Assembly: GCA_016296345.1 (NCBI GenBank)
Contig: JAEDJL010000002.1
Span: forward strand, 29,918 to 93,917
Length of the DNA: 64,000 nt
DNA from: Bacteroidales bacterium
Lineage (GTDB): Bacteria > Bacteroidota > Bacteroidia > Bacteroidales > P3
Direction: 5' to 3'
Of the stretch, positions 34,651-44,140 are shown piece by piece. The notes under the pieces are model-generated. The model was given only the letters and a program-made list of their open reading frames with translations. It searched no databases and had not been told where the DNA came from. The first letter of the stretch is position 1. Each line of letters opens with the position of its first letter. The translations under genes and the position numbers were made by a program.

Positions 34651-35001
34651 ATGAGAAAAGTAATAATATCTGTTTTTGCACTTTGTCTGTGCCTGTGTTC
34701 GTGCCAAAAGGTGCTTTATACCCACTACAACTACGATGAGGTGGTATATAGCTTTGCAAAAAATAACAAAACCTTTGAGGCAAAAGACTTAAAGAAGATG
34801 GTGAAAGCATACGAGAAGATTGTGGAAGAGCCAAAGGGCGAGAATGCAGTGCCGCCTCCCGGAGCTTGTGCCGATTATGCCTATTTGCTCTATCTGCAAG
34901 GCGACAAGGATAAGGCAAAGCAGTATTTCCAAAAAGAATATATTACTTATCCCGAAAGCAAAACATACGTTGAAAACCTAATGCAAAAAATCGGACTATG
35001 A
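34651..35001 (+). CDS. DUF4810 lipoprotein
   Basis: The 116-residue protein has a lipoprotein signal (CLCLCSC, modified Cys at about 18) followed by the DUF4810 pattern: an early YDEVVYSFAK, an ICxx-free helical middle and a TPR-like PPGACADYAYLLYLQGDKDKAKQYF. In many Gram-negative bacteria DUF4810 and DUF799 lipoproteins are encoded together with a CsgG-like pore protein. Here only the pair is present. The next gene overlaps by 4 bases. Confidence 0.85.
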   Translation: MRKVIISVFALCLCLCSCQKVLYTHYNYDEVVYSFAKNNKTFEAKDLKKMVKAYEKIVEEPKGENAVPPPGACADYAYLLYLQGDKDKAKQYFQKEYITYPESKTYVENLMQKIGL

Positions 35002-35828
35002 GAAAAGGTATTTTGTTTTTGTTGAGCATGACGCTGCTTTGTTCAAACCTTGCCTACTCGCAGGTAGAGACAGCTTTGGAACAAGCAGACAGCAATATAA
35101 CACGCTTGGACAAGAAAGCACAAAAGAAATATAAGAAAGAACTCGAAAAGAAACACCGACAGGAAACAGGCGATACCCTCAATTTCTTCCAAAAAACTTG
35201 GTATAAAGTATTCCCCAAGAAGGTTGAAAGAGATATATCCTATTCAGAAGTATATAAAGAGAAGCCCAAAACAATCATGGTGATGTATCCTTGGAACAGA
35301 AGCAAGGAACAGTTTGCCGATGAGATGTTTTATGTATCTATCTGCAAGGAACTGATTGATAAGGGCTACTATGTGCTGCCTGCCTTGCCGACACTGCAAG
35401 ACTATAAGGCTGACACGGCTTTCAACTCTCGCTATTGCAAGCCCTCGGAGGCAAAAGCCTTTGCCAAATCGCACGGAGTAGATGCTGTCTTGTACGTTAC
35501 TATTTATACAGTCAAGAAAGAGTGGTGGACAACCAACATAAACATGAATGCACAGTACGATTTGGTATCGACCAAAACAGGGACGGTGCTTTTCTCTCGT
35601 CATGCCGACTTCAATTATGACTCACAAATGCCGACAAAATCAAAACGCAACAAAGACTTTATTGAAGACGACAAAGAAAATCACTATTTGGGTGTTAGCG
35701 AACAGATGCAACAATATGTCTTCTCCGACCTTCCGATTGGTCCTTACCACAGAGATTACCTTATGGACCAAAAGAAATTCTCTCACAAGAGGGACATGAA
35801 ATATAAGGTGAACATAAAACCAAGCTGA
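34998..35828 (+). CDS. DUF799 (GNA1162-like) secreted protein
   Basis: The 276-residue protein has a signal peptide (1-21, LAYS-Q) without an obvious lipobox, a charged linker (KKAQKKYKKELEKKHRQ) and a DUF799 domain from about residue 85: KPKTIMVMYPWNRS, FYVSICKELIDKGYYVLPALPTLQ, AKSHGVDAVLYVTIYTVKKEWWTTN. Relatives include the Neisseria antigen GNA1162, an outer-membrane lipoprotein. Partner of the DUF4810 protein by position; molecular role unknown. radA follows after 2 bases, and the three genes look like one transcript. Confidence 0.85.
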   Translation: MRKGILFLLSMTLLCSNLAYSQVETALEQADSNITRLDKKAQKKYKKELEKKHRQETGDTLNFFQKTWYKVFPKKVERDISYSEVYKEKPKTIMVMYPWNRSKEQFADEMFYVSICKELIDKGYYVLPALPTLQDYKADTAFNSRYCKPSEAKAFAKSHGVDAVLYVTIYTVKKEWWTTNINMNAQYDLVSTKTGTVLFSRHADFNYDSQMPTKSKRNKDFIEDDKENHYLGVSEQMQQYVFSDLPIGPYHRDYLMDQKKFSHKRDMKYKVNIKPS

Positions 35829-35830
35829 TA

Positions 35831-37192
35831 ATGGCAAAGGACAAGACGGCTTTCTTTTGTCGAGAGTGCGGAGCCAAGTCTGCCGTATGGATTGGACGGT
35901 GTCCGCAGTGTGGAGCTTGGAACAGCTATGAGCAGGAGGTTATTCATCGGAGCGGAAGCGGACAGCTGAAAAACCTTTCTACTCCCAAGGCAGTTACGAT
36001 GCTGATGAGCAACATTGAATGCTCGGCAGAGCAACGCATAGACCTCAAAGACGAAGAACTAAACCGTGTGTTGGGAGGAGGATTGGTCTTGGGAAGTCTT
36101 GTTCTTATCGGAGGAGAACCCGGGATTGGCAAGAGTACACTGCTGCTTCAAGTGGCACTCAACTGCAAGGACAAACGAGTGCTTTACGTCAGCGGAGAGG
36201 AGAGTGCAAGCCAGATAAAGATGAGAGCCGAACGCATCAACAAAGGAGGTGGAAACTGCTACGTTTTGACAGAGACCTGTGTCGAGAACATAATCGAGCG
36301 AGCCACCGAAGTACAACCACAGATTATAATCATAGACTCCATTCAGACGATGACCACTTCGGATATTGATTCGTCGGCAGGCAGCATATCGCAAATAAGA
36401 GAGAGTGCCGCCCGATTGGGAACATACGCCAAACAATCAGCCTGCCCGATTATCATTGTGGGACATATAACCAAGGACGGCAATCTTGCAGGTCCGAAAA
36501 TTTTGGAACACATGGTCGATACAGTCTTGCAGTTTGAGGGCGAAAGGAACTATGGTTATAGAATTGTTCGCTCGGTAAAGAACCGCTTTGGCTCGACCGA
36601 AGAACTCGGAATTTACGAAATGCAGTCCTACGGCTTGCGTCAGGTGAGCAATCCTTCGGAGATATTGATGAGTTCTTCAACAGAGAACCTTTCGGGTACT
36701 GCAATCGCTGCCACAATGGAGGGAAATCGTCCGCTCTTTATTGAAACGCAAGCATTGGTTGCCAACTCTTACTATTCGTCGGCTCAAAAGAATGCAACAG
36801 GCTTTGACCTGCGTCGTCTGAGTATGCTTTTGGCAGTGTTGGAAAAGCGAGTGGGAGTAAAAATCGGAGGAAAAGATGTTTTCTTGAACATTGTCGGCGG
36901 ACTGAAAGTATCAGACCCTGCGATTGATTTGGCAGTTGTGGCAGGTCTTATCTCGTCGGGCGAAGATGTGGCAATCAATCGCCGACACTGCTTTGCCGCC
37001 GAAGTGGGATTGAGCGGCGAAGTCCGCAGCGTGGTAAGGCTTGAGCAGAGAATAAACGAAGCAGCCAAGCTCGGATTTGAAAGGATTTACATAGCAAAGC
37101 AAGGCTCTAAAAACCCAATTGCCAAACGTAGCGACATAGAAGTCATAAGCCTTGGCGAAATAGACCAACTTCTGCCATACATTCTCTCATAA
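35831..37192 (+). CDS. radA: DNA repair protein RadA
   Basis: The 453-residue protein is a RecA-like ATPase that promotes branch migration in recombinational repair. It has the C4 zinc finger CRECGAKSAVWIGRCPQCGAW near the N-terminus, the Walker A GEPGIGKST, the RadA-specific KNRFG motif (VKNRFGSTEEL) and a C-terminal Lon-like domain (VFLNIVGGLKVSDPAIDLAVVAGLISS). Length is normal. It begins 2 bases after the DUF799 stop and is followed by a degenerate 21-bp repeat array. Confidence 0.96.
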   Translation: MAKDKTAFFCRECGAKSAVWIGRCPQCGAWNSYEQEVIHRSGSGQLKNLSTPKAVTMLMSNIECSAEQRIDLKDEELNRVLGGGLVLGSLVLIGGEPGIGKSTLLLQVALNCKDKRVLYVSGEESASQIKMRAERINKGGGNCYVLTETCVENIIERATEVQPQIIIIDSIQTMTTSDIDSSAGSISQIRESAARLGTYAKQSACPIIIVGHITKDGNLAGPKILEHMVDTVLQFEGERNYGYRIVRSVKNRFGSTEELGIYEMQSYGLRQVSNPSEILMSSSTENLSGTAIAATMEGNRPLFIETQALVANSYYSSAQKNATGFDLRRLSMLLAVLEKRVGVKIGGKDVFLNIVGGLKVSDPAIDLAVVAGLISSGEDVAINRRHCFAAEVGLSGEVRSVVRLEQRINEAAKLGFERIYIAKQGSKNPIAKRSDIEVISLGEIDQLLPYILS

Positions 37193-37201
37193 CAAAGCCG
37201 C

Positions 37202-37276
37202 AAAACGCCCTTACAAATCAAAAAAACGACGTTTGGCAAAATAAAATGCCGTTTCGCTCGAACACAACGGTGTCTT
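37202..37276. repeat. Degenerate 21-bp repeat array, locus E
   Basis: Cores start at 37202 (AAAACGCCCTTAC), 37223 (AAAACGACGTTTG), 37243 (AAAATGCCGTTTC) and 37264 (CACAACGGTGTCT), spaced 21, 20 and 21 bp. Ten bases separate the array from the radA stop, and a TTATTTTGGTGTTTTG run follows. Confidence 0.75.
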
Positions 37277-37367
37277 ATTTTGGTGTTTTGCCGATTGCCT
37301 AAGCTCGAATGTTTACGAGAGTGATTTTTGTCTTTGTCTTGTCGGTTGTCTTTTTGGAGTTTTTTGC

Positions 37368-37418
37368 TTTGAAGCAAGTGAAAAAAGCTGTATTTTTGCA
37401 GCGAGAAAAGTAATTTTG
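37368..37418 (+). promoter_or_regulatory. Promoter region of GH92 gene
   Basis: TTTG (37368-37371), a 19-base spacer and TATTTTTG (37391-37398) fit the consensus. A second -7-like TAATTTTG stands at 37411-37418. The TTG inside the second element is the start of the over-long GH92 frame, which supports the ATG at 37452. Confidence 0.6.
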
Positions 37419-37451
37419 GAAATTATAACACAAAAATCGAAAAGACGACAG

Positions 37452-40364
37452 ATGAAAACGAAAAAACATATCCTTTTTGCTCTGCTTTTGTTGCTTTGCA
37501 GCAATGTTTCGCAGGCACAACTTGCAGAGTTTGTAAATCCTTTTGTGGGAACAGATGCTCACGGACACACTTATCCCGGAGCAACCTCACCTTTCGGAAT
37601 GGTACAACTCTCTCCCGACACACGCAAAGACGGTTGGGACGGTTGCAGCGGCTACCATTACAGCGACAGAGTGATATATGGTTTTTCGCATACTCACCTT
37701 TCGGGAACAGGCTGCCTTGACTATGGCGACATACTCTTTATTCCCACAACCAAAAGCTGGGACGAGGAAGATTTTTCGATGACATTCAGCCACAAGAACG
37801 AGAAAGCAACCGCAGGATATTATGAAGTGAAAAATCTCGGAGGTCAGTCGATAGACGCATATCTGACAACAAGCCCTCGGGCAGGCTATCACCGATATGA
37901 ATTTGCCGCAAACCCACGCTCTGCAAGCATAATCATTGACCTTGCATGGAGAGACGAGCTTTTGGATTGCAGCTATAAAATACTGAATGATACAACCGTG
38001 GTGGGCTATCGCCACAGCAAATCGTGGAATCCAAATCACAAGGTTTATTTTGCAGCCATATTTTCGAGTAAAATAACAAAACACCGCTTTGACGACAAGA
38101 CCAAGCGTCTCTTTTTGGCATTTGACAATTCTCCTTTGGCAAAAACAGCCGTCATAGAGGCAAGAGTGGCAATTTCTTCGACCGATGAAAAGGGTGCAAT
38201 GAAGAACCTTTTGAGCGAAGAGTGCCGACGATTTGACCAAGCCAAAGAGAAGAACTCTCAACTGTGGGAAGCCGAACTCTCAAAGCTGCAAATACAAGGA
38301 GCAACCGACAAACAAAAAGAGATTTTCTACACAGCATATTACCACTGTCTGATAACACCTAACCTATACAGCGACACAGACGGAAGATATAGGGGAATGG
38401 ACGATAAAATTCACCGTGCAAGGGACTATGAACGCCACAGCGTCTTCTCGCTTTGGGATACCTATCGCACGCTTCACCCTCTTCTTTCGATTACAGACAC
38501 AAAACGCAGCCGTGATTTTGCATCTGCCTTTTTGGATATGTACTTGCAGAGCGGAGAGTTGCCGATGTGGGAGCTTGCCTCTTGGGAAACTCACTGCATG
38601 ATAGGAATGCACGGCGTGAGTGTCTTGGCAGAGCTGATGCAAAAAGGCTTGGTGTCTCACCCTGCTCTTGCCTTGAAAGCTGCAATCAACAATGCCGACA
38701 GCCAAAAGAGGCTCTCAAACAGACGAAACTACACTTGGGAAAAACAAAACCTGCTCGGCTTGGATAGATTTGAACAAAACGGATATATATCTTCGGAGTT
38801 TGAACACGAGGGAGTGAGCAAGAGCGTCGAATATGCCTACAATATGTATTGCGTTGCCCAAATGGCAAAAATGCAAGGCAGAGAAGATTTGTACAATGAG
38901 TATATTGCAAAATCGCAATACTACAAAAATCTGATAAACCCACAAACAGGATTTATACAACCAAAAGAGAACGGCAGGTTTCTGCCCGATTTTGACCTCA
39001 GACAGATAGACCAAAACTATACAGAGGGCAATGGTTGGCATTATACCTTCTATGCACCTTTTGATGTGGAGGGTTTGATTGACCTTATGGGAGGAGAGAA
39101 AGAGTTTTGCAAGAAGTTGGACAAGCTCTTCTCCAAATCGGCAGCTCCAAATGGCAGAAAGCAAGCCGATGTTACCGGATTGATTGGAGGATATGCACAC
39201 GGAAACGAACCTTCTCAACATTCGGCATACCTTTACACCCTTGCAGGAGAGCCACACAAGACTCAGCAATATGTAAGACAAATTTTGACAACACTCTATG
39301 ACAATACACCGAGCGGAATTTGCGGAAACGACGATGCAGGTCAGATGTCGGCATGGTATGTTATGAGTTCGATGGGCTTGTATCCGCTTTCGCCTGTGGA
39401 CAAAGAGTACATCATCACAACACCTCTGTTTGAGAAAATATCAATCCGACTTACAGGCGGCAAAACTTTCTCAATCACAGCTCCCGATGCAGGCAAAAAG
39501 AAATATATATCGAGGGTTTGGTTGAACGGCAGGGAGATTACCAACTTCAAAATCTCACATGAAGACATTGTTGCAGGAGGAGAGCTTAGCTTTGAGCTGA
39601 GCGACAAGCCTGTTTTGAACAAAAAACATAGCACCAAGCCAAGAGAGAAAAAGCAATCGGACATTGTCATCACTCCTTATTTGAGTTATAGCGGTACTGC
39701 GACCTTTACCGACAGCCTTGTGGTTGAAGTGTCGGCATTTTACCCCGATGATACTGTGAAAGTGAGCCTTTCTTCGGGCAGAGACTTCACATTTGTGGGT
39801 AAAGGCAGCATTGTATTGCATCAAAGCGATAATCTGACAATGTATTCGCTCAATGGAAAGAAGTCTCAGAGCGTTACCGCAGCCTTTTACAAGATACCAA
39901 AAGGCAGAAACGTCAAGGTGCTTTCGCAATACAATCCTCAATACACAGCAGGAGGTGACAGAGGTTTGATTGATCAAAGAAGAGGAGGAGATAATTGGAA
40001 GTTGGGACTTTGGCAGGGCTATTGGGGGAATGATTTTGTGGCAGTACTTGACCTTTCTTCGGGAGAAAAAGTAGCGAGAGTGGGAGCTAACTTTATACAA
40101 GACCAGAGAAGTTGGATATTTATGCCGTATGAGGTGGAGTATTACGTTTCGGACAACGGCAAAGACTTCAAACTCTTGGAGGTTGTGCCGAATGACGTTC
40201 CTCAAAGATGCGAAGATGTGGTACAGAAGACTTTCTTTACTACCAAGACGATAAATCACCGCTACATAAAGGTAGTTGCCAAGAACATAAAGACCAATCC
40301 TTCTTGGCATCTATCGCCGGGGGAGAAATCTTGGCTGTTTACCGACGAAATTGTGATTGAATAA
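37452..40364 (+). CDS. GH92 alpha-mannosidase, secreted
   Basis: This 970-residue protein has a signal peptide (1-22, VSQA-Q) and the two-domain GH92 body: VNPFVGTDAHGHTYPGATSPFGMVQLSPDT, GYHYSDRVIYGFSHTHLSGTGCLDYGD, the (alpha/alpha)6 barrel with SLWDTYRTLHPLL, MWELASWETHCMIGMHG and GNDDAGQMSAWYVMSSMGLYPLSP. GH92 enzymes are calcium-dependent exo-mannosidases, mostly alpha-1,2, used on N-glycans. Beyond about residue 765 comes an added C-terminal region ending in an F5/8-type-C (discoidin)-like module (KLGLWQGYWGND...EVEYYVSDNGKDFKLLE), probably carbohydrate-binding. Start chosen at 37452 because the longer frame starts inside a promoter element. No susCD genes are near. Confidence 0.93.
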   Translation: MKTKKHILFALLLLLCSNVSQAQLAEFVNPFVGTDAHGHTYPGATSPFGMVQLSPDTRKDGWDGCSGYHYSDRVIYGFSHTHLSGTGCLDYGDILFIPTTKSWDEEDFSMTFSHKNEKATAGYYEVKNLGGQSIDAYLTTSPRAGYHRYEFAANPRSASIIIDLAWRDELLDCSYKILNDTTVVGYRHSKSWNPNHKVYFAAIFSSKITKHRFDDKTKRLFLAFDNSPLAKTAVIEARVAISSTDEKGAMKNLLSEECRRFDQAKEKNSQLWEAELSKLQIQGATDKQKEIFYTAYYHCLITPNLYSDTDGRYRGMDDKIHRARDYERHSVFSLWDTYRTLHPLLSITDTKRSRDFASAFLDMYLQSGELPMWELASWETHCMIGMHGVSVLAELMQKGLVSHPALALKAAINNADSQKRLSNRRNYTWEKQNLLGLDRFEQNGYISSEFEHEGVSKSVEYAYNMYCVAQMAKMQGREDLYNEYIAKSQYYKNLINPQTGFIQPKENGRFLPDFDLRQIDQNYTEGNGWHYTFYAPFDVEGLIDLMGGEKEFCKKLDKLFSKSAAPNGRKQADVTGLIGGYAHGNEPSQHSAYLYTLAGEPHKTQQYVRQILTTLYDNTPSGICGNDDAGQMSAWYVMSSMGLYPLSPVDKEYIITTPLFEKISIRLTGGKTFSITAPDAGKKKYISRVWLNGREITNFKISHEDIVAGGELSFELSDKPVLNKKHSTKPREKKQSDIVITPYLSYSGTATFTDSLVVEVSAFYPDDTVKVSLSSGRDFTFVGKGSIVLHQSDNLTMYSLNGKKSQSVTAAFYKIPKGRNVKVLSQYNPQYTAGGDRGLIDQRRGGDNWKLGLWQGYWGNDFVAVLDLSSGEKVARVGANFIQDQRSWIFMPYEVEYYVSDNGKDFKLLEVVPNDVPQRCEDVVQKTFFTTKTINHRYIKVVAKNIKTNPSWHLSPGEKSWLFTDEIVIE

Positions 40365-40385
40365 GTTTATCAAGAAGTATAGACA

Positions 40386-40886
40386 ATGACACGAATAGGT
40401 GTAATGAGCGACACTCACGGCTTTGTTCCGAGGCAGGTATATGAGTTTTTCAAAGATGTCGATTTGATAATTCACTGTGGCGACATAGGAAGCAGCGATG
40501 TGCTTGAGGAACTCAGGCTGTTTAAGCCTGTGCTTGCAGTTTATGGCAACTGCGACGACCGCTATGGCTTGGACGATGTGAAGAGAGTGCAGTATGCCAC
40601 AATAGAAGGAGTGAAAATAATGGTAACTCACATAGGTGGCTATCCGAAACACTATGACCGTTATATAAAGGAAGAATTGGAGAAAGCGAAGTGCGATATT
40701 TTCTTTTGCGGACATTCTCATATTTTGAGGGTAATGTATGACAAGGATATGGATTTCCTTCTTGTCAATCCGGGAGCTTGCGGCAGGCAGGGCATTCACC
40801 AAAAGGCAACCCTTGTGAGGCTTGCTTTGGAAGATAAGAAGGCAAAAGACCTTGAAATAATGGAGTTTGAGAAATGGGGTAAGTAG
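40386..40886 (+). CDS. YfcE/MJ0936-family metallophosphoesterase
   Basis: The 166-residue protein shows the metallophosphoesterase metal ligands in order: GVMSDTHG (D-x-H), IIHCGDIG (GD), VYGNCDD (GN-x-D), VTHIGG (H) and CGHSHILR (GHSH). Small single-domain members act as phosphodiesterases on simple or cyclic-nucleotide substrates in vitro; the physiological substrate is unknown. It follows the GH92 gene after 21 bases. Confidence 0.92.
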   Translation: MTRIGVMSDTHGFVPRQVYEFFKDVDLIIHCGDIGSSDVLEELRLFKPVLAVYGNCDDRYGLDDVKRVQYATIEGVKIMVTHIGGYPKHYDRYIKEELEKAKCDIFFCGHSHILRVMYDKDMDFLLVNPGACGRQGIHQKATLVRLALEDKKAKDLEIMEFEKWGK

Positions 40887-40894
40887 AAATTTTG

Positions 40895-40902
40895 TACTTT
40901 TG
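40895..40902 (+). promoter_or_regulatory. Promoter -7 element of DUF6089 gene
   Basis: TACTTTTG matches TAnnTTTG, 23 bases before the ATG at 40926 and just behind the phosphoesterase stop. Confidence 0.5.
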
Positions 40903-40925
40903 CACCGATAAATAAAAAAGGGAAC

Positions 40926-41816
40926 ATGAAGAGAACGTTTTTATTGATAGTTTTGACAATGTTTTGTGCCACAGCGAACGCACAATTGTATAATTGGGAA
41001 TTTGGAGTTACGGCAGGAGGAGCAAATTATGTGGGAGACATAAACTCGGCTTTCAATTCTGCCTCTTCAAACGCTCAGTGGAATCAGTTCGAGCAGAGTT
41101 TTGATTTTTACAATACAAATTTGAGATTGGGATTGGTTGCAAGGTATAATTTCTCTCCTCGTTGGGTTGTGTCGGCAGAGCTTAACTTCACCTCTTTGGA
41201 GGGCGATGACAAACACTATGGCAACCCTCGAAACCTCAATTTCTACTCTCCTTTGAGAGAATTGAGCGTCAGCTGTGAGTTTAACTTCTTTGACTATCGC
41301 ACAGGCAGCAAACAGCACCGCATCACACCATATATATTTGCAGGCTTGGCAGGATTTTATTTCAATCCCAAGACCGATGTTCTCAACCCGATAACAAACC
41401 AGATTGAAACGGTCGAACTGCAAGCTCTCAACACCGAAGGTCAGGGCTTGGAGGGCTATGACAAGGCTTATTCCAAGTATGGCTTGGCTGTTCCTTTCGG
41501 TCTGGGTGTCAAATTCTCAATCGGAAGCCGTATATGCCTGTCGGCACAATGGGGATTTAGAAAAACATTCACCGACTACATAGATGACATAAGCAAAAAC
41601 TATGTTTCGCATGAACAGATGATTAACTGGGGAGGCGAATTGGCTGCAAGTGCTGCCGACCGTACCCATGAATTGGAAGGAATGGAAACTTTCTATCACT
41701 CACACAACACAGCAAGAGGAAATAGTGCCACCAAGGATTGGTACAACTTCTTCGGAATAACCCTGACTACCAAGCTGACAACCAAAAGCAGCAAATGTCC
41801 GGGTATGCAATTTTGA
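40926..41816 (+). CDS. DUF6089 family outer-membrane beta-barrel protein
   Basis: The 296-residue protein has a signal peptide (1-19, ANA-Q) and begins YNWEFGVTAGGANYVGDIN, the usual start of DUF6089 proteins in Bacteroidota. Alternating amphipathic strands (LRLGLVARYNFSPRWVVSAELNF; ITPYIFAGLAGFYFNP; FGLGVKFSIGSRICLSAQWGFRKTFTDY) indicate an outer-membrane barrel. Some relatives are annotated in T9SS contexts, but no function is assigned. Monocistronic by appearance. Confidence 0.85.
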   Translation: MKRTFLLIVLTMFCATANAQLYNWEFGVTAGGANYVGDINSAFNSASSNAQWNQFEQSFDFYNTNLRLGLVARYNFSPRWVVSAELNFTSLEGDDKHYGNPRNLNFYSPLRELSVSCEFNFFDYRTGSKQHRITPYIFAGLAGFYFNPKTDVLNPITNQIETVELQALNTEGQGLEGYDKAYSKYGLAVPFGLGVKFSIGSRICLSAQWGFRKTFTDYIDDISKNYVSHEQMINWGGELAASAADRTHELEGMETFYHSHNTARGNSATKDWYNFFGITLTTKLTTKSSKCPGMQF

Positions 41817-41893
41817 AAGACTTTGCCATTGCAGAGAGATTTTTGAATAAAGTATGATTTTGAGCTAATAACTATCGGCTTTGAAGTAGTGAA

Positions 41894-42106
41894 ATGGAAG
41901 ACTTAAATATTGAAAAAATGAAAAAACGTCTTACAAAGTCCTTGTCGGACAGAAAATTCTGCGGTATTTGCGGAGGAATTGCCCAATACTTGGAGGTGGA
42001 TTCAACTCTCATAAGAGTGATTTATGCTGTTTTGGCATTTTGTACGGGAATTATTCCGGCGATAATTCTTTACATCGTGCTGAATTTCATAATTCCCGAG
42101 GCTTAG
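41894..42106 (+). CDS. PspC domain protein (short)
   Basis: This 70-residue protein is almost entirely a PspC domain: KKRLTKSLSDRKFCGICGGIAQYLEVDSTLIRVIYAVLAFCTGIIPAIILYIVLNFIIPEA, given here in pieces as basic start (9-21), CGGIAQYLEVD (residues 25-37 region) and one hydrophobic helix (40-66). PspC proteins are inner-membrane parts of envelope stress responses. Its stop (42104-42106, TAG) overlaps the stop of the convergent HhH gene by shared bases TTAG. Confidence 0.9.
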   Translation: MEDLNIEKMKKRLTKSLSDRKFCGICGGIAQYLEVDSTLIRVIYAVLAFCTGIIPAIILYIVLNFIIPEA

Positions 42107-44100
42107 AACTTGAAATAGAGCTGTATTCCCACGTCTTGCTTGTGGTTTGAGGCAATCATGTCGTTGCCCGAGGAGATTGTATCCTTGTCGGTGTACGATG
42201 TAACAGAATATCTGAGAGATAGTTGAAGTTGTTTTGTGATGTCATATTTGAGAAACAAGTATGCACGATGTCCTTTGTCGTAAAGGGTTGCCGAAGAAAA
42301 GGTAAGAGGAAGATTGTATTCATAGACCGAAAAATGAGAATCGTAGTTGTCGGTGTCGAAATAGGTATATCGTAAGTTTATTCTCAAAGGCAGGTTTGGC
42401 AAAGTGATTATTGGTTCTATATAGAAGTAATATCCCTTGGAATACGTCTCTGAGTGGTCGATGCAATGTGCTGCCCTCATATCAATCGAAAGGAGTTCTC
42501 CCAAAGTGTATCTTATTGTTATTTGATTGCTTAGAAAGTTTGTTGTCATAAGAAGGGCAGGGGTGGTCTTGTCGTCCTTTTCTCTGAGGGTGAATTTTGA
42601 AGTAAGGCGAACTTCTGCTCTTTCGCCCAGAGTGAATGTAAGTTCGCTTTTGAGCTTGCAGCCATTGCTTGGGGTTGTTGTCTGATATGTCGAAAATGGA
42701 AAGTGCAAAAAGTCGCTTCCTATGTAGTATCGGAAGAGTGAATTGAGCCTGTGGGCAAAGGAAATGTTGATTGCTTGTTCGTTTGCGGTGTGAGACTGCA
42801 CTCCGATAGCATCCGAATAGTGGTTTTGAAACCTTTTGTCATAGTCTCTGTACGATATGGATAAGTTGGTTTTGTATCCCAAGGTGAATTGTAGGGCAAA
42901 AATCATTGCTGTTGCCTTGTTTTGGCTCATTGCCACTTCGGAAAAGAAGCGTAAATGTTTGTACAGATATGACAGATTGAGCGAATAGATGCTGTTTTGC
43001 TTACCCTCGAAGTAGTATTTTTGATATTCTCGGTTTTGATGATGAAGACTGTCTTTGAAATCGTAGTAAAACATTGTTGTTCCGACTTGTAAGCCTTTGT
43101 TGTCGTACTCATAGTGAAAACCGATAAGCCTTGTGAGGTTGGAATCTTTGGTTGCAAGTTCGGAAGCTGTGCGATGCAGTCCCGTGGTTTGCAGATTGGT
43201 CGAACAATCGCTTCGGTCTATGCTTGCAAAAAGATAGAGATTGGTTTTCAGAAGCTTGATATTGGTTGCTATTCCGCGATTGTAGCCATATTCAGAGGAG
43301 GAACGGTGCGGAGTTATTCCGCTTGTGTGTTTCTTGATTATTGCATCTGTGTTGAGGTAAGAAAGAGAAAATCCCTGTCCTATTGCCAATCCTTCTGCAA
43401 AGTTCAAGCGATAGTCGCCCAAGGTGAGCTGCTCGATTATTCCGATGTCTTTCAGAGTGAATTGAATCGAATAGTGGTCAAAGCCAAAGGGTTGAAGAGA
43501 GTCGAAAAACGGCTCTCCTGCGTCTTTGTCTGCCACAATGGAGAACTGCATACGGTCAAAATAGTTGAAATTGTAGCGAAGGGTAGAAGAAAATGGAGGA
43601 CCCAAGTAGCCTTTGCCGTCTGTGCGAGTATAGCCTTTTGAAGGCGTGAGAACTTGTCGGTATTGTACTCTTAGCTGTTGCACGTTTGTTTTGGCTATGC
43701 TGTCAAAACGAAGTGCGGGTTTCCACGAACGTTTCTTCACACAGACAAACGGCTCTATGCTTTTGAGCGTTTGCTCGTCAAAACCATTGATATGCACAAG
43801 CTCATGCACCGAAAGCAAGTCTCCGGTCTGCCGTATGTAATGTTGCAAAGAGAAAATCTGAAAGTCGTTCAGCCCTATTATTTGCAGTTCAGCTTCGTTT
43901 GCAGTGTTGAGGTTGAGAGGAGAGGTGGCAAAAAAGCATAGTTGCTCAATCAAGTCTTCTTTTGCCTGTTCGCTTATCTCCAAATTCTCGATTTGTGCAA
44001 GCCTTTCTCTGCTCAAAATACTATTATCGGTTTGCGAATTGGCAGCATGACAAAACAAAAGCACAAGAAGAAAAACAAGAAACCCTTTTCTATTTTTCAT
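42103..44100 (-). CDS. Outer-membrane beta-barrel protein with helix-hairpin-helix domain
   Basis: The 665-residue protein has a signal peptide (KNRKGFLVFLLVLLFCHAANS, residues 2-22) and then a ComEA-like helix-hairpin-helix region (LNLNTANEAELQIIGLNDFQIFSLQHYIRQTGDLLSVHELVHINGF, described at about residues 52-105). The remainder is strands of an outer-membrane barrel ending in Phe (LYFKF). The combination occurs across Bacteroidota; a role in DNA binding at the surface has been suggested by the fold only. Start at 44100 is chosen because the longer frame (44238) runs into nrdJ. It ends on the TTAG shared with pspC. Confidence 0.85.
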   Translation of the reverse strand: MKNRKGFLVFLLVLLFCHAANSQTDNSILSRERLAQIENLEISEQAKEDLIEQLCFFATSPLNLNTANEAELQIIGLNDFQIFSLQHYIRQTGDLLSVHELVHINGFDEQTLKSIEPFVCVKKRSWKPALRFDSIAKTNVQQLRVQYRQVLTPSKGYTRTDGKGYLGPPFSSTLRYNFNYFDRMQFSIVADKDAGEPFFDSLQPFGFDHYSIQFTLKDIGIIEQLTLGDYRLNFAEGLAIGQGFSLSYLNTDAIIKKHTSGITPHRSSSEYGYNRGIATNIKLLKTNLYLFASIDRSDCSTNLQTTGLHRTASELATKDSNLTRLIGFHYEYDNKGLQVGTTMFYYDFKDSLHHQNREYQKYYFEGKQNSIYSLNLSYLYKHLRFFSEVAMSQNKATAMIFALQFTLGYKTNLSISYRDYDKRFQNHYSDAIGVQSHTANEQAINISFAHRLNSLFRYYIGSDFLHFPFSTYQTTTPSNGCKLKSELTFTLGERAEVRLTSKFTLREKDDKTTPALLMTTNFLSNQITIRYTLGELLSIDMRAAHCIDHSETYSKGYYFYIEPIITLPNLPLRINLRYTYFDTDNYDSHFSVYEYNLPLTFSSATLYDKGHRAYLFLKYDITKQLQLSLRYSVTSYTDKDTISSGNDMIASNHKQDVGIQLYFKF

Positions 44101-44140
44101 CTTGTGCTTTGTTGTTTGGTATGTGTGAGTTTTGGTTTTA

